Assembly (NCBI GenBank): GCA_028282545.1
Contig: JANQHT010000079.1
Location: 1 to 64,000, forward strand
Source of the DNA: Spirochaetales bacterium
GTDB taxonomy: Bacteria; Spirochaetota; Spirochaetia; DSM-27196; Alkalispirochaetaceae
Length of the DNA stretch: 64,000 bases
Direction of reading: 5' to 3'
Part shown: positions 1 to 8,064 of the stretch, piece by piece
Position numbering within the stretch: the first letter of the stretch is position 1
Layout of the letters: each line of letters begins with the position of its first letter
Notes under the pieces: generated by a model
What the model was told of the DNA's origin: nothing
The model's input: the letters and a program-made list of their open reading frames with translations, nothing else
Database searches by the model: none
Translations under genes and position numbers: made by a program

Positions 1-259
1 ATGCTGCATCGATGTTCTTCGGCGTCACCGGTAAGAGCGTCAGCACCGACCGAAGCTTCCGTATCAGTGGATCCGCTGTTTCGCGGTCCCCTTGAGTCCC
101 AGCCACGTAGTACACGTTCAGGAAACTCACGGTAGAGGTACACAGCTCCACTCTCGCGGTTTCTGCCAACGCGAAAATCGCTGCCGCATGGGCGGAGAAA
201 GGCTGCCGATCAAGCAGCAGATCCAGGATCACGTCGGAGTCGAGAAAGACTCTAGCCAT
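1..259 (-). CDS. PIN-domain toxin (VapC-like), 3' end outside window
   Basis: Translating the minus strand from the ATG at 259 gives MARVFLDSDVILDLLLDR, the N-terminal PIN signature in which the first acidic residue (Asp7 or Asp9) helps bind metal. A helical region and a stretch typical of PIN RNases follow, and the frame runs open to base 1, so the C-terminus with the remaining acidic residues is not seen. Known PIN toxins cleave RNA when their antitoxin is lost. The start overlaps the last 8 bases of the upstream antitoxin gene, so the two are probably translationally coupled. No ORF call covers it because it is cut by the window edge. The family call is firm; the RNA target is unknown. Confidence 0.75.
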   Translation of the reverse strand, partial: MARVFLDSDVILDLLLDRQPFSAHAAAIFALAETARVELCTSTVSFLNVYYVAGTQGDRETADPLIRKLRSVLTLLPVTPKNIDAA

Positions 260-536
260 GCAGGTACTTCGAAATCAGCCGCCGTACTTTGGCACCACGT
301 TCATCAAACGAATCCGATTCAGAGGTGCGAAGCGACCCCAACAACTCCCGTGTCGTTGGGGGCAGCGGTTCAGACACCTCGATCCACTCCAACGTGTCGT
401 CCGCGGTCAGCTGTGACAGATACGCCTCCACCAAGCTTGAGACCGAGGTATCGTGAGCGGAAGCGTACGACTTTGCGCGGCGGACAACGACAGGATCAAC
501 GACCAACGTCAGCTTTGTCGGTTTGGAGGCACCCAT
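252..536 (-). CDS. Ribbon-helix-helix-type antitoxin (DUF6364-like)
   Basis: A protein of about 94 residues opening MGASKPTKLTLVVDPVVVRR, followed by a helix (AKSYASAHDTSVSSLVEAYL) that resembles the beta-strand plus two-helix N-terminus of DUF6364/RHH antitoxins. The acidic, flexible C-terminus would neutralise the PIN toxin encoded immediately downstream with an 8-base overlap. A longer reading from a GTG at 560 is possible, but the residues it adds do not look like the family, so the ATG at 536 is preferred. No strong ribosome site is visible before either start. It is expected to repress its own promoter; no clear operator was found upstream. Confidence 0.65.
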   Translation of the reverse strand: MGASKPTKLTLVVDPVVVRRAKSYASAHDTSVSSLVEAYLSQLTADDTLEWIEVSEPLPPTTRELLGSLRTSESDSFDERGAKVRRLISKYLHG

Positions 537-729
537 ACGTGTAGCATACTCAGAAATCACACGTGCAACAACATGATCCGTAGTCCGAGGACAGAAAAGT
601 GTCCGTTTTTCCCGTCCCTTGCCTTTCGTTGACCAACACTATCGATTGTGTTGACGATCGGCCGCAGCGTCTTCGATGCACTTGTGTGCGCTATGAAGAA
701 CCCGTTTTGCCAAGCTGGCTGAACCATAC

Positions 730-791
730 GATCATTTTCGCATATGTCGTAAAATAATCCGGACCATTTTACGACTAATCGTAAAATGATC
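730..791. promoter_or_regulatory. Operator cluster: three copies of ATTTTACGA
   Basis: The nonamer ATTTTACGA or its complement occurs at 747-755, 766-774 and 779-787 in alternating orientation. The first two form an inverted repeat with 10-base arms (746-755 and 766-775); the last two form another with 9-base arms and a 4-base spacer. Flanking bases add an outer inverted match, GATCATTTTCG at 730-740 against CGTAAAATGATC at 780-791. The block ends about 40 bases before the ATPase start at 829 and is AT-rich in a GC-rich neighbourhood. A repressor site is the natural reading; the protein that binds it is unknown. Confidence 0.5.
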
Positions 792-828
792 TTGACGCAA
801 GGCGACACCGCGCACTACCGTTTGGATC

Positions 829-2028
829 ATGGAGCGGGTATACGACGCGCTTTTGCGCAAACACCTCGCCGAGAATCGACAGATGGCGTTCGTTTCAGGA
901 CCCCGCCAAGTGGGTAAGACGACGAGCACCCGCGTCGGGACCGGCGACCACGCCTATCTTAACTGAGACAGTCAGTCGGACCGGCGCGCTATCACCGATG
1001 GGCCCGATTTGTTGGCGGAAACGCTGGGCCTGGATGTTCTTCGTAATCACCCGCTCCACGTCGTCTTTGACGAGATTCACAAATACCGCCGGTGGAAAAC
1101 GTTCCTCAAGGGATTCCATGACGTGTACGGCGACCGGTTCCGCGCGATCGTCACCGGGAGCGCCCGCATCGATCTCTATCGACGCGGTGGAGACAGTCTG
1201 ATGGGGCGCTACTTTCTCTACCGGATGCACCCGGTCACCCTGGCCGAACTCGTCCGGTCAAATTCGGGTGAGACGGAGATCGGCACCCCGCGACGACCAC
1301 CGTCGGATTCAATTGCCGCCCTTCTCAGGTTTGGGGGATTTCCGGAACCCTTTCTCAAACAGTCGGTACGCTTCTACAACCGGTGGCGACGGACGCGCAC
1401 GGAGTTGCTTTTCCGCGAAGATCTGCGCGATCTTACCCGTATTCAGGAAGCGGGCCAGGTGCAAATCCTCGCCGAACTGCTGACGCACCGGACGGGGTCG
1501 CTCCTCAACTACTCCAACCTCGCCGGTGACGTCAACATCGCCGTGGACACCGCAAAACGCTGGGTGTCTACCCTCGAATCGCTCTACTGGTGTTTTACGA
1601 TTCGTCCGTGGTTCAGGAACGTCACAAAATCACTGCGAAAACAACCGAAGGTTTTCCTGTGGGACTGGTCACTGGTGTCCGACGAAGGCGCGCAATGGGA
1701 AAACCTGATCGCCTCCCACCTCCTCAAGGCGGTTCACTGGTGGACCGACCGGGGATTCGGCACCTACGGGATGTACTACCTCCGGGACACCGCAAAGCGG
1801 GAAGCAGATTTTCTCGTGACGCGCAACGACGAACCGTGGTTCATCGTTGAGGCAAAACTCTCCGCCTCATGGAGCATCAGTCCCGCGGTGCGCTACTTCG
1901 CATCGACCCTCGGCAACATCCCGGCGTTTCAGGTTGTCCGTGATCTGCCGTACACGGACGCCGATGCCTTTGATGTATCTATCCCCACGATTGTGAGCGC
2001 CGAAACGTTTCTTTCTCAACTGGTATAA
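829..2028 (+). pseudogene. DUF4143-family ATPase interrupted by an in-frame TGA
   Basis: Reading from the ATG at 829 gives MERVYDALLRKHLAEN and then a Walker A motif, GPRQVGKTT, before TGA at 964-966. The same frame continues without shift to 2028 with a Walker B (HVVFDEIHK), a sensor-like TGSAR, the DUF4143 region and a C-terminal nuclease-like pattern (ADFLV...IVEAKLS). In relatives the context is YLNW(D/E)N, so the TGA sits exactly where Trp (TGG) is expected: a single-base nonsense change, giving a frame of about 400 codons. Without read-through the downstream part lacks Walker A. These ATPases are common accessory genes of uncertain role. A sequencing error is the main alternative. Confidence 0.8.
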
Positions 2029-2107
2029 CGCAGTCGCGTTCGACACGGGCGGGAATCGCGTACGGCTCCCGCTTCCCGTGCAACCGATACCTTGACGATT
2101 CCACCCC

Positions 2108-2131
2108 ATCCTGACTAACCTTAGTCAGGAT
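2108..2131. promoter_or_regulatory. Perfect palindromic operator overlapping the antitoxin start
   Basis: Arms ATCCTGACTAA (2108-2118) and TTAGTCAGGAT (2121-2131) are perfect inverted repeats separated by two bases. The right arm contains the A and T of the ATG at 2130. Phd/YefM antitoxins repress their operons by binding short palindromes, so this is probably the autoregulatory site. Overlap with the start codon means that either the transcript is nearly leaderless or translation begins at the second Met (2145), where AGGATGA would serve as ribosome site. Confidence 0.6.
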
Positions 2132-2384
2132 GAAGCAAGTCAACATGCTGGACGCGAAGACTCACCTCTCCAGGCTCATCGCAGACATCGAGTCGCACAG
2201 GGAGGATGAAGTAATCGTTGCACGGAACGGCCGGCCGGTTGCCCGGCTGGTCGCGTTTGAAACGCCCCCCGATGGCGCGGCGGATCGGCGGATCGGTTCG
2301 GCGCGAGGGGTACTCACCATTCCGGACGATATCGACACGCCTTTTGGCGACCTTTCGGGAGTTTTTGAAGGGAACGGAACGTAG
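2130..2384 (+). CDS. Phd/YefM-family antitoxin
   Basis: This 84-residue protein opens MKQVNMLDAKTHLSRLI, the classic Phd/YefM DNA-binding N-terminus, and continues with IVARNGRPVARLV, the usual beta-hairpin. The C-terminal third (RRIGSARGVLTIPDDID...) is the toxin-wrapping part and matches the form found with PIN toxins, often ending near a conserved GxxxG. The stop overlaps the toxin start by one base. A palindrome (2108-2131) covers the start codon, suggesting tight autorepression. Start choice is uncertain: ATG 2130 gives the family-like N-terminus, whereas ATG 2145 has the better upstream AGGA. It pairs with the gene at 2384. Confidence 0.85.
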   Translation: MKQVNMLDAKTHLSRLIADIESHREDEVIVARNGRPVARLVAFETPPDGAADRRIGSARGVLTIPDDIDTPFGDLSGVFEGNGT

Positions 2385-2770
2385 TGCGCGTTCTCCTGGA
2401 CACCCACATCGCCCTCCGGGCGATCACCGATTCGTCCAGGCTGCCGGAAGCGGCGCGTGAGCTGATCCTTGATGCGTCCAACACGATCTATCTCAGTGCC
2501 GCGTCGGTGTGGGAGATTGCGATAAAGCACCGGCGCAAGCGTAGCGCCATGCCGTTGAGCGGATCGGAAGCGCGCCACTGGTTCCGGCTCTCGGGGTACC
2601 GTGACCTGCCGATCACAGGTCAACACGCCGCTGCGATCGATGATCTACCGCCCGTTCACGACGATCCCTTTGACCGTATCCTCGTTGCGCAAGCGATCAC
2701 CGAACCGCTGCGTCTCCTGACCCACGACGAGACGCTTGCCGAATACTCGCAGCTCGTACTCGTTGTTTGA
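2384..2770 (+). CDS. PIN-domain toxin of a Phd-PIN pair
   Basis: This 128-residue protein starts at GTG 2384, sharing its G with the antitoxin stop. MRVLLDTHIALRAI carries the first metal-binding Asp. VWEIAIKHRRK supplies the conserved Glu, and PFDRILVAQA with LLTHDE supplies the later acidic cluster. The length and the LLDTH / SVWEI / DPFDR motifs are those of the PIN toxins annotated as type II system VapC. The predicted activity is Mg-dependent endoribonuclease. It converges on the transketolase gene, with about 100 bases between the stops. Confidence 0.85.
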   Translation: MRVLLDTHIALRAITDSSRLPEAARELILDASNTIYLSAASVWEIAIKHRRKRSAMPLSGSEARHWFRLSGYRDLPITGQHAAAIDDLPPVHDDPFDRILVAQAITEPLRLLTHDETLAEYSQLVLVV

Positions 2771-2873
2771 AACGGCTCGGCTACCCTACTTGCCCGAAAA
2801 TCTACATACACTCGTTTAGTCGGTGTATACCGGTGTTCGACGTCGTTGACGGGCGGTCGTGTATGTCCGGTGG

Positions 2874-4943
2874 TCAGGTCAGCATGTTCTTGCACTCGCT
2901 CGCCAGCTGCGGCGGCGACAAGCAAAAGCGTTCGATGAGTTGCTCATAGGTGGCGGAATGCACGAACTGCGCCTTCCCGGACTCGTCCAACGCGTTGACC
3001 GCCCTGACGTGGTCGGTCCGGACTGTGGTGCGTTTGGCGTAGACAACTCGTTGGTAGGCCGCGTACAGAAAACCGTTGTTCTGTTCCGCAAAGAGAACGG
3101 GTGTATCGTTGTCGTGTATCTCGAGCATCGTACTCTCGTCGGGAGACGGCATGTCGACCACGCGTGCGCCGACACCATCTCGCGCGAGCAAGTCCGCGGC
3201 GGCGAGCGCTTCATGGACGCCTCTCCCGCTCGTCACGATTGCGACGTCGTCGTTTGCACCGCCCCGGGGAACCAAAGACTTTCCGTATTCGAAAACCGGG
3301 CGTTCCGCGTAGATCACGTCCGCGGGTGCCCGCAGCACTCTGACGTAGTTGAGGCCACGGTTCCCTTCCAGAATCCAGCCGACCACCGCCATCAGGAGAT
3401 TGGGACACGACACGTCGATGATTTTGACGTGGGCGATTTCGCCGTACACGATCACGTCGTCGTTTCCCATGTGGGTCGCGCCGTTTACCTTAGTTTCGAA
3501 GTTGGACGCCGTCGCGAGGAAGGTGAGATCCAGGTTGTGCCCGTCGGAGAGCCAGCCGCCCGCCGCGATTACTTCCGCCCGTTCCTGATAGCTCACCGCG
3601 ATTCGTCGCATCACGTTCCAGTTGAAGAAGGGGCAAAAGGTACTCACCCACGTGTTGTAGCCCCGGATCGCGAACCCCTCCCCCATCGCCATCATGCTCG
3701 CCTCAGCGATGCCGACGTTCTCGGCCCTTCGCTGATCGACCGACGCAACGCCAGCATAGAGGCCGCTTGTGGAGGACAAGTCGGAATCGATCGATGCGAC
3801 GCGGGCATCGCGCGCCGCGGCGCTCATCGCCATTCGTATGATTTCATCCGCAGCGTACGCACGGTCCGCGTGTACCTGCGGCACCGCTCCCGTCTCTATC
3901 TTCTTGTCCCTTTTCGTCGCACGAGTCAGGCGGACGGTGGGCGACAACGCGGAGACATTGGATCCATCGACAGCCAAGTTCATATGCCGTGCCAGCGACG
4001 CAACCTCCCGTTCGCAACCGGCCGCAACGGCTTGGTGGTAAACTCCGAGAAAACGGGTGATTCGTTCCTCTCGTACACGAGCCTGGACCGCTCGCTCGCC
4101 TTCGGCGAGCGCGTCGGAGACGGTTGTTTTGTGCTTGACCAACTCTCGGGCACCAGCGCCCCAGCCTTTGATCGTTCGACAGATGATGACCGTCGGCCTG
4201 CCGTCGCGTTGCCCCGTTTTGAACGTTTCCAGTGCCGCATAGACCGGACCGTATTGGGTGGCGTCGACGTCGAACACGCGCCAACCGAACGAGTGAAACT
4301 GGCTCGAAAGCCCCTCCATGTCAACGTGGAGCGCCGTCGGATTGTCAAGTTGTCCGCGGTTGAAATCGACGAGCACGCAGAAATTATCCAACCCGCGGGA
4401 GCCGGCGTACATGATCGTTTCCCAAGGCTGCCCCTCCTGGAGTTCGCCGTCGCCGGTCAGTGTGAACACGTCGTACCGTTCGTCAATACGCCCGGCCAGG
4501 GCGAGACCCGCGGCCACACTCACGCCCTGCCCCATAGGACCTGTCGCGCTATGCACACCGGGCAAAAGGGGACCGGGATGACCGTTCAACACGCTCTCTG
4601 CCGAACGGCTTCCGGTCAGGATCGACGGATCGAAGTATCCAAGATCCGCGTAGATCGAAGCGATCGTTGCAACGGCGTGCCCCTTGCTCAAGATGAAATG
4701 ATCCTGGTTCGGAGCGGTCGGGTTTTCGACGTCGAAGCGCATAAGTCCCGAGTAGTAGAGCGCTACCAACGGGATGGTAGCCGAAAAGGCGCCGCCCGCG
4801 TGCAGCCCGCGGTCTACCGCTGTCCGAGCCTGCTCCAGGATCTGCATCCGGATGTCGACATCCTTGATCCCGAGCAGGGCAAGGAGCGACCTGCGCACGA
4901 GACCGTGCGCGTCCGCCGTGGTGGCCGATACGTCGCGAATCAT
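2874..4943 (-). CDS. Transketolase-like thiamine-diphosphate enzyme
   Basis: The 689-residue protein has a full transketolase arrangement. The N-terminal ThDP domain has SKGHA (86-90), GHP (121-123), ATGPMGQG (133-140) and GDGELQEGQPWE (164-175), the last two being the diphosphate/metal and catalytic segments. From about residue 360 comes the pyrimidine-binding domain with GIAEASMMAMGEG, and then the C-terminal domain. Many bacterial sugar clusters encode this family as two separate halves; here both are in one chain. Its start overlaps the stop of the cyclase-family gene (ATGA), so it is the last gene of the sugar operon. Transfer of a two-carbon ketol unit is likely; the natural substrate is not revealed by the sequence. 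Confidence 0.88.
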   Translation of the reverse strand: MIRDVSATTADAHGLVRRSLLALLGIKDVDIRMQILEQARTAVDRGLHAGGAFSATIPLVALYYSGLMRFDVENPTAPNQDHFILSKGHAVATIASIYADLGYFDPSILTGSRSAESVLNGHPGPLLPGVHSATGPMGQGVSVAAGLALAGRIDERYDVFTLTGDGELQEGQPWETIMYAGSRGLDNFCVLVDFNRGQLDNPTALHVDMEGLSSQFHSFGWRVFDVDATQYGPVYAALETFKTGQRDGRPTVIICRTIKGWGAGARELVKHKTTVSDALAEGERAVQARVREERITRFLGVYHQAVAAGCEREVASLARHMNLAVDGSNVSALSPTVRLTRATKRDKKIETGAVPQVHADRAYAADEIIRMAMSAAARDARVASIDSDLSSTSGLYAGVASVDQRRAENVGIAEASMMAMGEGFAIRGYNTWVSTFCPFFNWNVMRRIAVSYQERAEVIAAGGWLSDGHNLDLTFLATASNFETKVNGATHMGNDDVIVYGEIAHVKIIDVSCPNLLMAVVGWILEGNRGLNYVRVLRAPADVIYAERPVFEYGKSLVPRGGANDDVAIVTSGRGVHEALAAADLLARDGVGARVVDMPSPDESTMLEIHDNDTPVLFAEQNNGFLYAAYQRVVYAKRTTVRTDHVRAVNALDESGKAQFVHSATYEQLIERFCLSPPQLASECKNMLT

Positions 4944-5632
4944 TCGTCAAACACCGCAACCGCCCTGATGGGAGATCCGCTGCCGTCGCGGATACGAAGG
5001 GGGAAACCGAAAAAGGAAAAGCGACGGTTCACGACTTTGTCCAGGTTACAGAGGTGTTCCATGTGCGGTACTTGGGTCTTCCGATAGTGCTGGTGCACGG
5101 GATACGTCTTTGTAGGTGGCCTGTCGGGACTTGGTGTGTCGGTACCCCAGTTCTTGATCTTCTTCTCTTCGATGAGGTAGGTCGCCGCTTCGGCAGAGAA
5201 ACCGGAGTATCGCTCCAGGTACTCAGCGTTTGGATAGTGACGATCGTAGTGCCCCGTGTAGAAAAGGACGATGTCCCCTTCCGATATTTCGAGGCCCGCC
5301 GCCCGCTCCGCCTTCTTGATCACCTCCGACCCCATGAGGCTATGCTCAGGTTCATCAGAAACATCGAGACATAGGGCGGGGCCAAAAAACGTTTCCAGCG
5401 GCATGACGTCGATCGTCGGGGCGTCCTCGCTTGGGTCGATGTGGCTAACGGCATCAACGTGGGTCGGACCGTGATCGGAGAGCAGCAGCCCGTTCGTGCA
5501 GTAGCTGTATCCATCTTCCATGGTGCGCGCGCATTCGTCGTGCGAAAGATACTCCCACACGACCGTTTTCAGGTGTCCCGGGAAGATGGGCATGCCCGAA
5601 TAAATCTCCTGCGTCAAATCAACAACCTTCAT
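4940..5632 (-). CDS. Cyclase-family (kynurenine formamidase-like) metal hydrolase
   Basis: A 230-residue protein with HGPTHVDAVSH at about residues 54-64, the HGTHxDxxxH metal-binding signature of the cyclase family (Pfam PF04199), which includes arylformamidases and bacterial lactone/amide hydrolases. DIVLFYTGH is a second conserved strand, and GTDTPSPDRP matches the GxDxxSxD motif further on. The start at 5632 is chosen because CTGGAGGAG lies 7 bases upstream; a longer frame back to 5680 has no such site. Its stop overlaps the transketolase ATG. In this sugar operon it may open a lactone or similar intermediate; that is inference, and no substrate can be named. Confidence 0.82.
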   Translation of the reverse strand: MKVVDLTQEIYSGMPIFPGHLKTVVWEYLSHDECARTMEDGYSYCTNGLLLSDHGPTHVDAVSHIDPSEDAPTIDVMPLETFFGPALCLDVSDEPEHSLMGSEVIKKAERAAGLEISEGDIVLFYTGHYDRHYPNAEYLERYSGFSAEAATYLIEEKKIKNWGTDTPSPDRPPTKTYPVHQHYRKTQVPHMEHLCNLDKVVNRRFSFFGFPLRIRDGSGSPIRAVAVFDE

Positions 5633-5676
5633 CAGTTTCTCCTCCAGGGTATCTATATTTTTGTGTGCTCCCGAAA

Positions 5677-6441
5677 TCAATACACGACTCTTCCGCCGTC
5701 CACCACGATGTTCTGTCCCGTAACGAAGTGCGAACCGGTGAGAAGAAAAATCGCCGTTTCAACGATGTCTTCGATAGTTGCCAGGCGTCGCATCGGCGTG
5801 GCGCGCTTCGCTTGCTCGATGGCATCCTCCATTCCCGTGCTCCACCTGGTGTCCTGAATCCAACCGGGTGACACCGCATTGACTCGAATTTCCGGCGCAA
5901 ATGCCAGGGCGAGCGATCGCGTCACGGACAGAACGCCCGCTTTCGAAGCGCAGTACGCAATCGAACTGCCGAGCCCCGTGATCCCGGCGGTACCGACGAT
6001 ATTGACGATACTGCCCCATCGGTTTCTGGTCATCAGACGAATCGCCTCGCGTGAACAGAGGAAACTACCTTCCAGATTGACGCCGAGCGTTCGCCGCCAC
6101 ACCTCGCTCGTGTGGGCATCGATGTCGCGGTGATCAAGGTATTTTGTGTATCCGGCGTTGTTGACGAGGAAGTCGACACGGCCGAACGCGTTTTCGACCT
6201 CTCTGAACATTCGAACGACGTCAACCTCTTTCGCCACATCTGCCTGGACAACGAGCGACCGCGCGCCCACCCGCTCGATTTCCGCCGCCGTGTTCTCGGC
6301 GTCGTCCTTCGATCGTGAATAGTTGACGGCGACCGCTACCCCCCCGTTCGCCAACGCCAGCGAAATCCCCCTTCCCACGCCGGTGCCGCCACCGGTGACC
6401 ACCGCGACTCGATCTTCGGTATCTGTTGTTTTTGGTTTCAC
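5677..6441 (-). CDS. SDR-family oxidoreductase
   Basis: A classical short-chain dehydrogenase of about 254 residues: TGGGTGVG (16-23) binds NAD(P), NNAG (94-97) is the structural motif and YCASK (163-167) carries catalytic Tyr and Lys. The catalytic Ser of the family, 13 residues before the Tyr, appears to be Gly followed by Thr (IVGTAG), so the Thr may take its role. GTG 6441 is preferred over ATG 6483 because AGAGGG precedes it and the longer frame would overlap the ABC ATPase stop at 6461. It is probably an alcohol or polyol dehydrogenase in the sugar pathway, using a hydroxy intermediate supplied by the ABC importer. Confidence 0.85.
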   Translation of the reverse strand: MKPKTTDTEDRVAVVTGGGTGVGRGISLALANGGVAVAVNYSRSKDDAENTAAEIERVGARSLVVQADVAKEVDVVRMFREVENAFGRVDFLVNNAGYTKYLDHRDIDAHTSEVWRRTLGVNLEGSFLCSREAIRLMTRNRWGSIVNIVGTAGITGLGSSIAYCASKAGVLSVTRSLALAFAPEIRVNAVSPGWIQDTRWSTGMEDAIEQAKRATPMRRLATIEDIVETAIFLLTGSHFVTGQNIVVDGGRVVY

Positions 6442-6460
6442 TTTGAGTCCCTCTTTCTCG

Positions 6461-7966
6461 TCACGTCTTGTTTGATGTTGCAAGGAGCATTACGCGCTCT
6501 TCGGAAATCTCGTCTCCTCGCAGTTCCTCGATGATTTCGCCGTCACGCATGACGAGGATCCGATCGCTCACACCCAGGACCTCCGGCATCTCCGAGGAGA
6601 TAAAAATGACGCCGAGTCCTTGGTTGGCCAGCTCGCGGATGATTCCGTAGATCTCGGATTTCGCTCCAACGTCAATGCCCCGTGTTGGGTCGTCAAGGAG
6701 GAGGACCTTGGGTCTGGCCGCCAGCCACTTCGAGATGACAACCTTCTGTTGGTTGCCTCCGCTCAGGTCGCGAACCAGCTGTTCAGGGCCCGTCGCCTTC
6801 AACCTGAGTTTTTTCGCCATCTCCTTGGCAAGCTCGGTTTGGCGTTTTCGCAAGACAAAGCCGTTTCGCGAAACTCGTTCAATCGCGGAAAGCGAGACGT
6901 TCTCCCGGATCGTCATATCCAGGTGGGCGCCTTCGTTCTTGCGGTCTTCTGGAAGGAGGGCGATTCCCGACTCCACCGACACACTCGGATCGCTTGCATC
7001 CACACGCGTTCCTTCGAGGAACACATCACCGGTTGTCCGTTTGTCCGCTCCGAAGATCGCTTTGACAAGCTCGGTCCTTCCGGAACCAAGGAGCCCGGCG
7101 ATACCCAAGACCTCACCCTTGTGCAGATCGAAGCTCACGTTGTTGACAAGCCTCTTCTGCGACAGATTCCGTACGCGGAGAATCACCTCTCCGCTCCCCG
7201 CGCTCGCCGTTCCTCGGCCTTTTGCGAAAAAATCGACCAGGGACTTACCGGTCATCATCTGGACGATCTCTTCGTGGGACGTTTCGGCGGCCCGCTTCGT
7301 ACCAACCACCCTGCCGTCGCGCATAACCGTTATCTCGTCCGCTATCTCGAAAATCTCCTCGAGCCGGTGAGAGATGTATATGACGGTCACCCCGTTCTTC
7401 TTGAGGTTCCGGATGATCCGAAAGAGCGTCGCCGTTTCCTGGCGATTGAGTGCCGACGTCGGTTCGTCCATGATCAGCAGTTTGCTTTCAAACGACAGCG
7501 CCTTCGCTATCTCAACCAACTGCCGCGATGCGACGTTCAAAGACCCGACGGTGGTTCTCGGTTTCGCATCGAGTTGAACGAGTCTCAGCAGATCGGCGGT
7601 TTGCCGGTCAAGGGCTTTCCAATCGACAATCCCGAACCCCCGGGTGGGAATCCTGCCAAGGAAGATGCTCTGGTGTATTCCCAGATTGAGGGGCAGGTTC
7701 AGCTCTTGGTGGATAATGCTGATACCGGCCATACGCGCTTCGCGGGCTGACGTTGCCGCCAAGCTGTACCCGTCAAAGAGGATGTCGCCGCGGTCGCGCC
7801 GATAGATACCGGCGAGGATCTTCATGAGCGTTGACTTCCCCGCGCCGTTCTCCCCGACAAGAGCGTGAATGGTCCCGGCCGACACGTCGAGACTGACGTC
7901 ATCGAGCGCCTGAACGCCCGGGAACGCTTTGAAAACGTGTTGAATTTCGAGCAACGGTCTGGTCAT
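6461..7966 (-). CDS. Sugar ABC transporter, twin ATPase (RbsA/MglA type)
   Basis: The 501-residue protein contains two ATPase modules in one chain, as in RbsA, XylG and MglA. Module one has GENGAGKST and a signature degenerated to LNVASRQ. Module two has a degenerate P-loop (GLLGSGRTE) but an intact LSGGNQQK signature and the DDPTRGID Walker B. This pattern, with one composite site hydrolysing ATP, is usual in the family. It stands between the periplasmic binding protein and the SDR, downstream of the permease, so the transporter is complete. By family the substrate is a pentose, hexose or related small sugar or polyol; sequence alone does not say which. Confidence 0.93.
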   Translation of the reverse strand: MTRPLLEIQHVFKAFPGVQALDDVSLDVSAGTIHALVGENGAGKSTLMKILAGIYRRDRGDILFDGYSLAATSAREARMAGISIIHQELNLPLNLGIHQSIFLGRIPTRGFGIVDWKALDRQTADLLRLVQLDAKPRTTVGSLNVASRQLVEIAKALSFESKLLIMDEPTSALNRQETATLFRIIRNLKKNGVTVIYISHRLEEIFEIADEITVMRDGRVVGTKRAAETSHEEIVQMMTGKSLVDFFAKGRGTASAGSGEVILRVRNLSQKRLVNNVSFDLHKGEVLGIAGLLGSGRTELVKAIFGADKRTTGDVFLEGTRVDASDPSVSVESGIALLPEDRKNEGAHLDMTIRENVSLSAIERVSRNGFVLRKRQTELAKEMAKKLRLKATGPEQLVRDLSGGNQQKVVISKWLAARPKVLLLDDPTRGIDVGAKSEIYGIIRELANQGLGVIFISSEMPEVLGVSDRILVMRDGEIIEELRGDEISEERVMLLATSNKT

Positions 7967-8064
7967 CGCTTCTCCGTAACCAAGACAAACCCATGTGATC
8001 GACGCCGGGACCGCACCGCAATGCCCGCGACGCGGCCCCGGCTCACCTGTTCGTTTCGGTACTC

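Noticed and set aside
557-929. Short minus-strand frames of 83 and 65 codons
   Set aside because: No ribosome sites or families; they cross the operator cluster and the ATPase start.
964-966. TGA as a selenocysteine codon
   Set aside because: The family has Trp here, not Cys, and no stem-loop fitting a bacterial SECIS is evident directly after it.
2030-2090. Hairpin CACGGG...CCCGTG after the ATPase
   Set aside because: The stem is imperfect with a long loop and no T run; not called as terminator.
2859-5087. A 742-codon plus-strand frame
   Set aside because: It is antisense to the transketolase and cyclase genes, whose motifs are clear; its own translation is Arg/Val/His-rich with no domain. 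High GC third positions keep the opposite frame open.
6620-7750. A 376-codon plus-strand frame
   Set aside because: Antisense to the twin ABC ATPase; no recognisable protein text.
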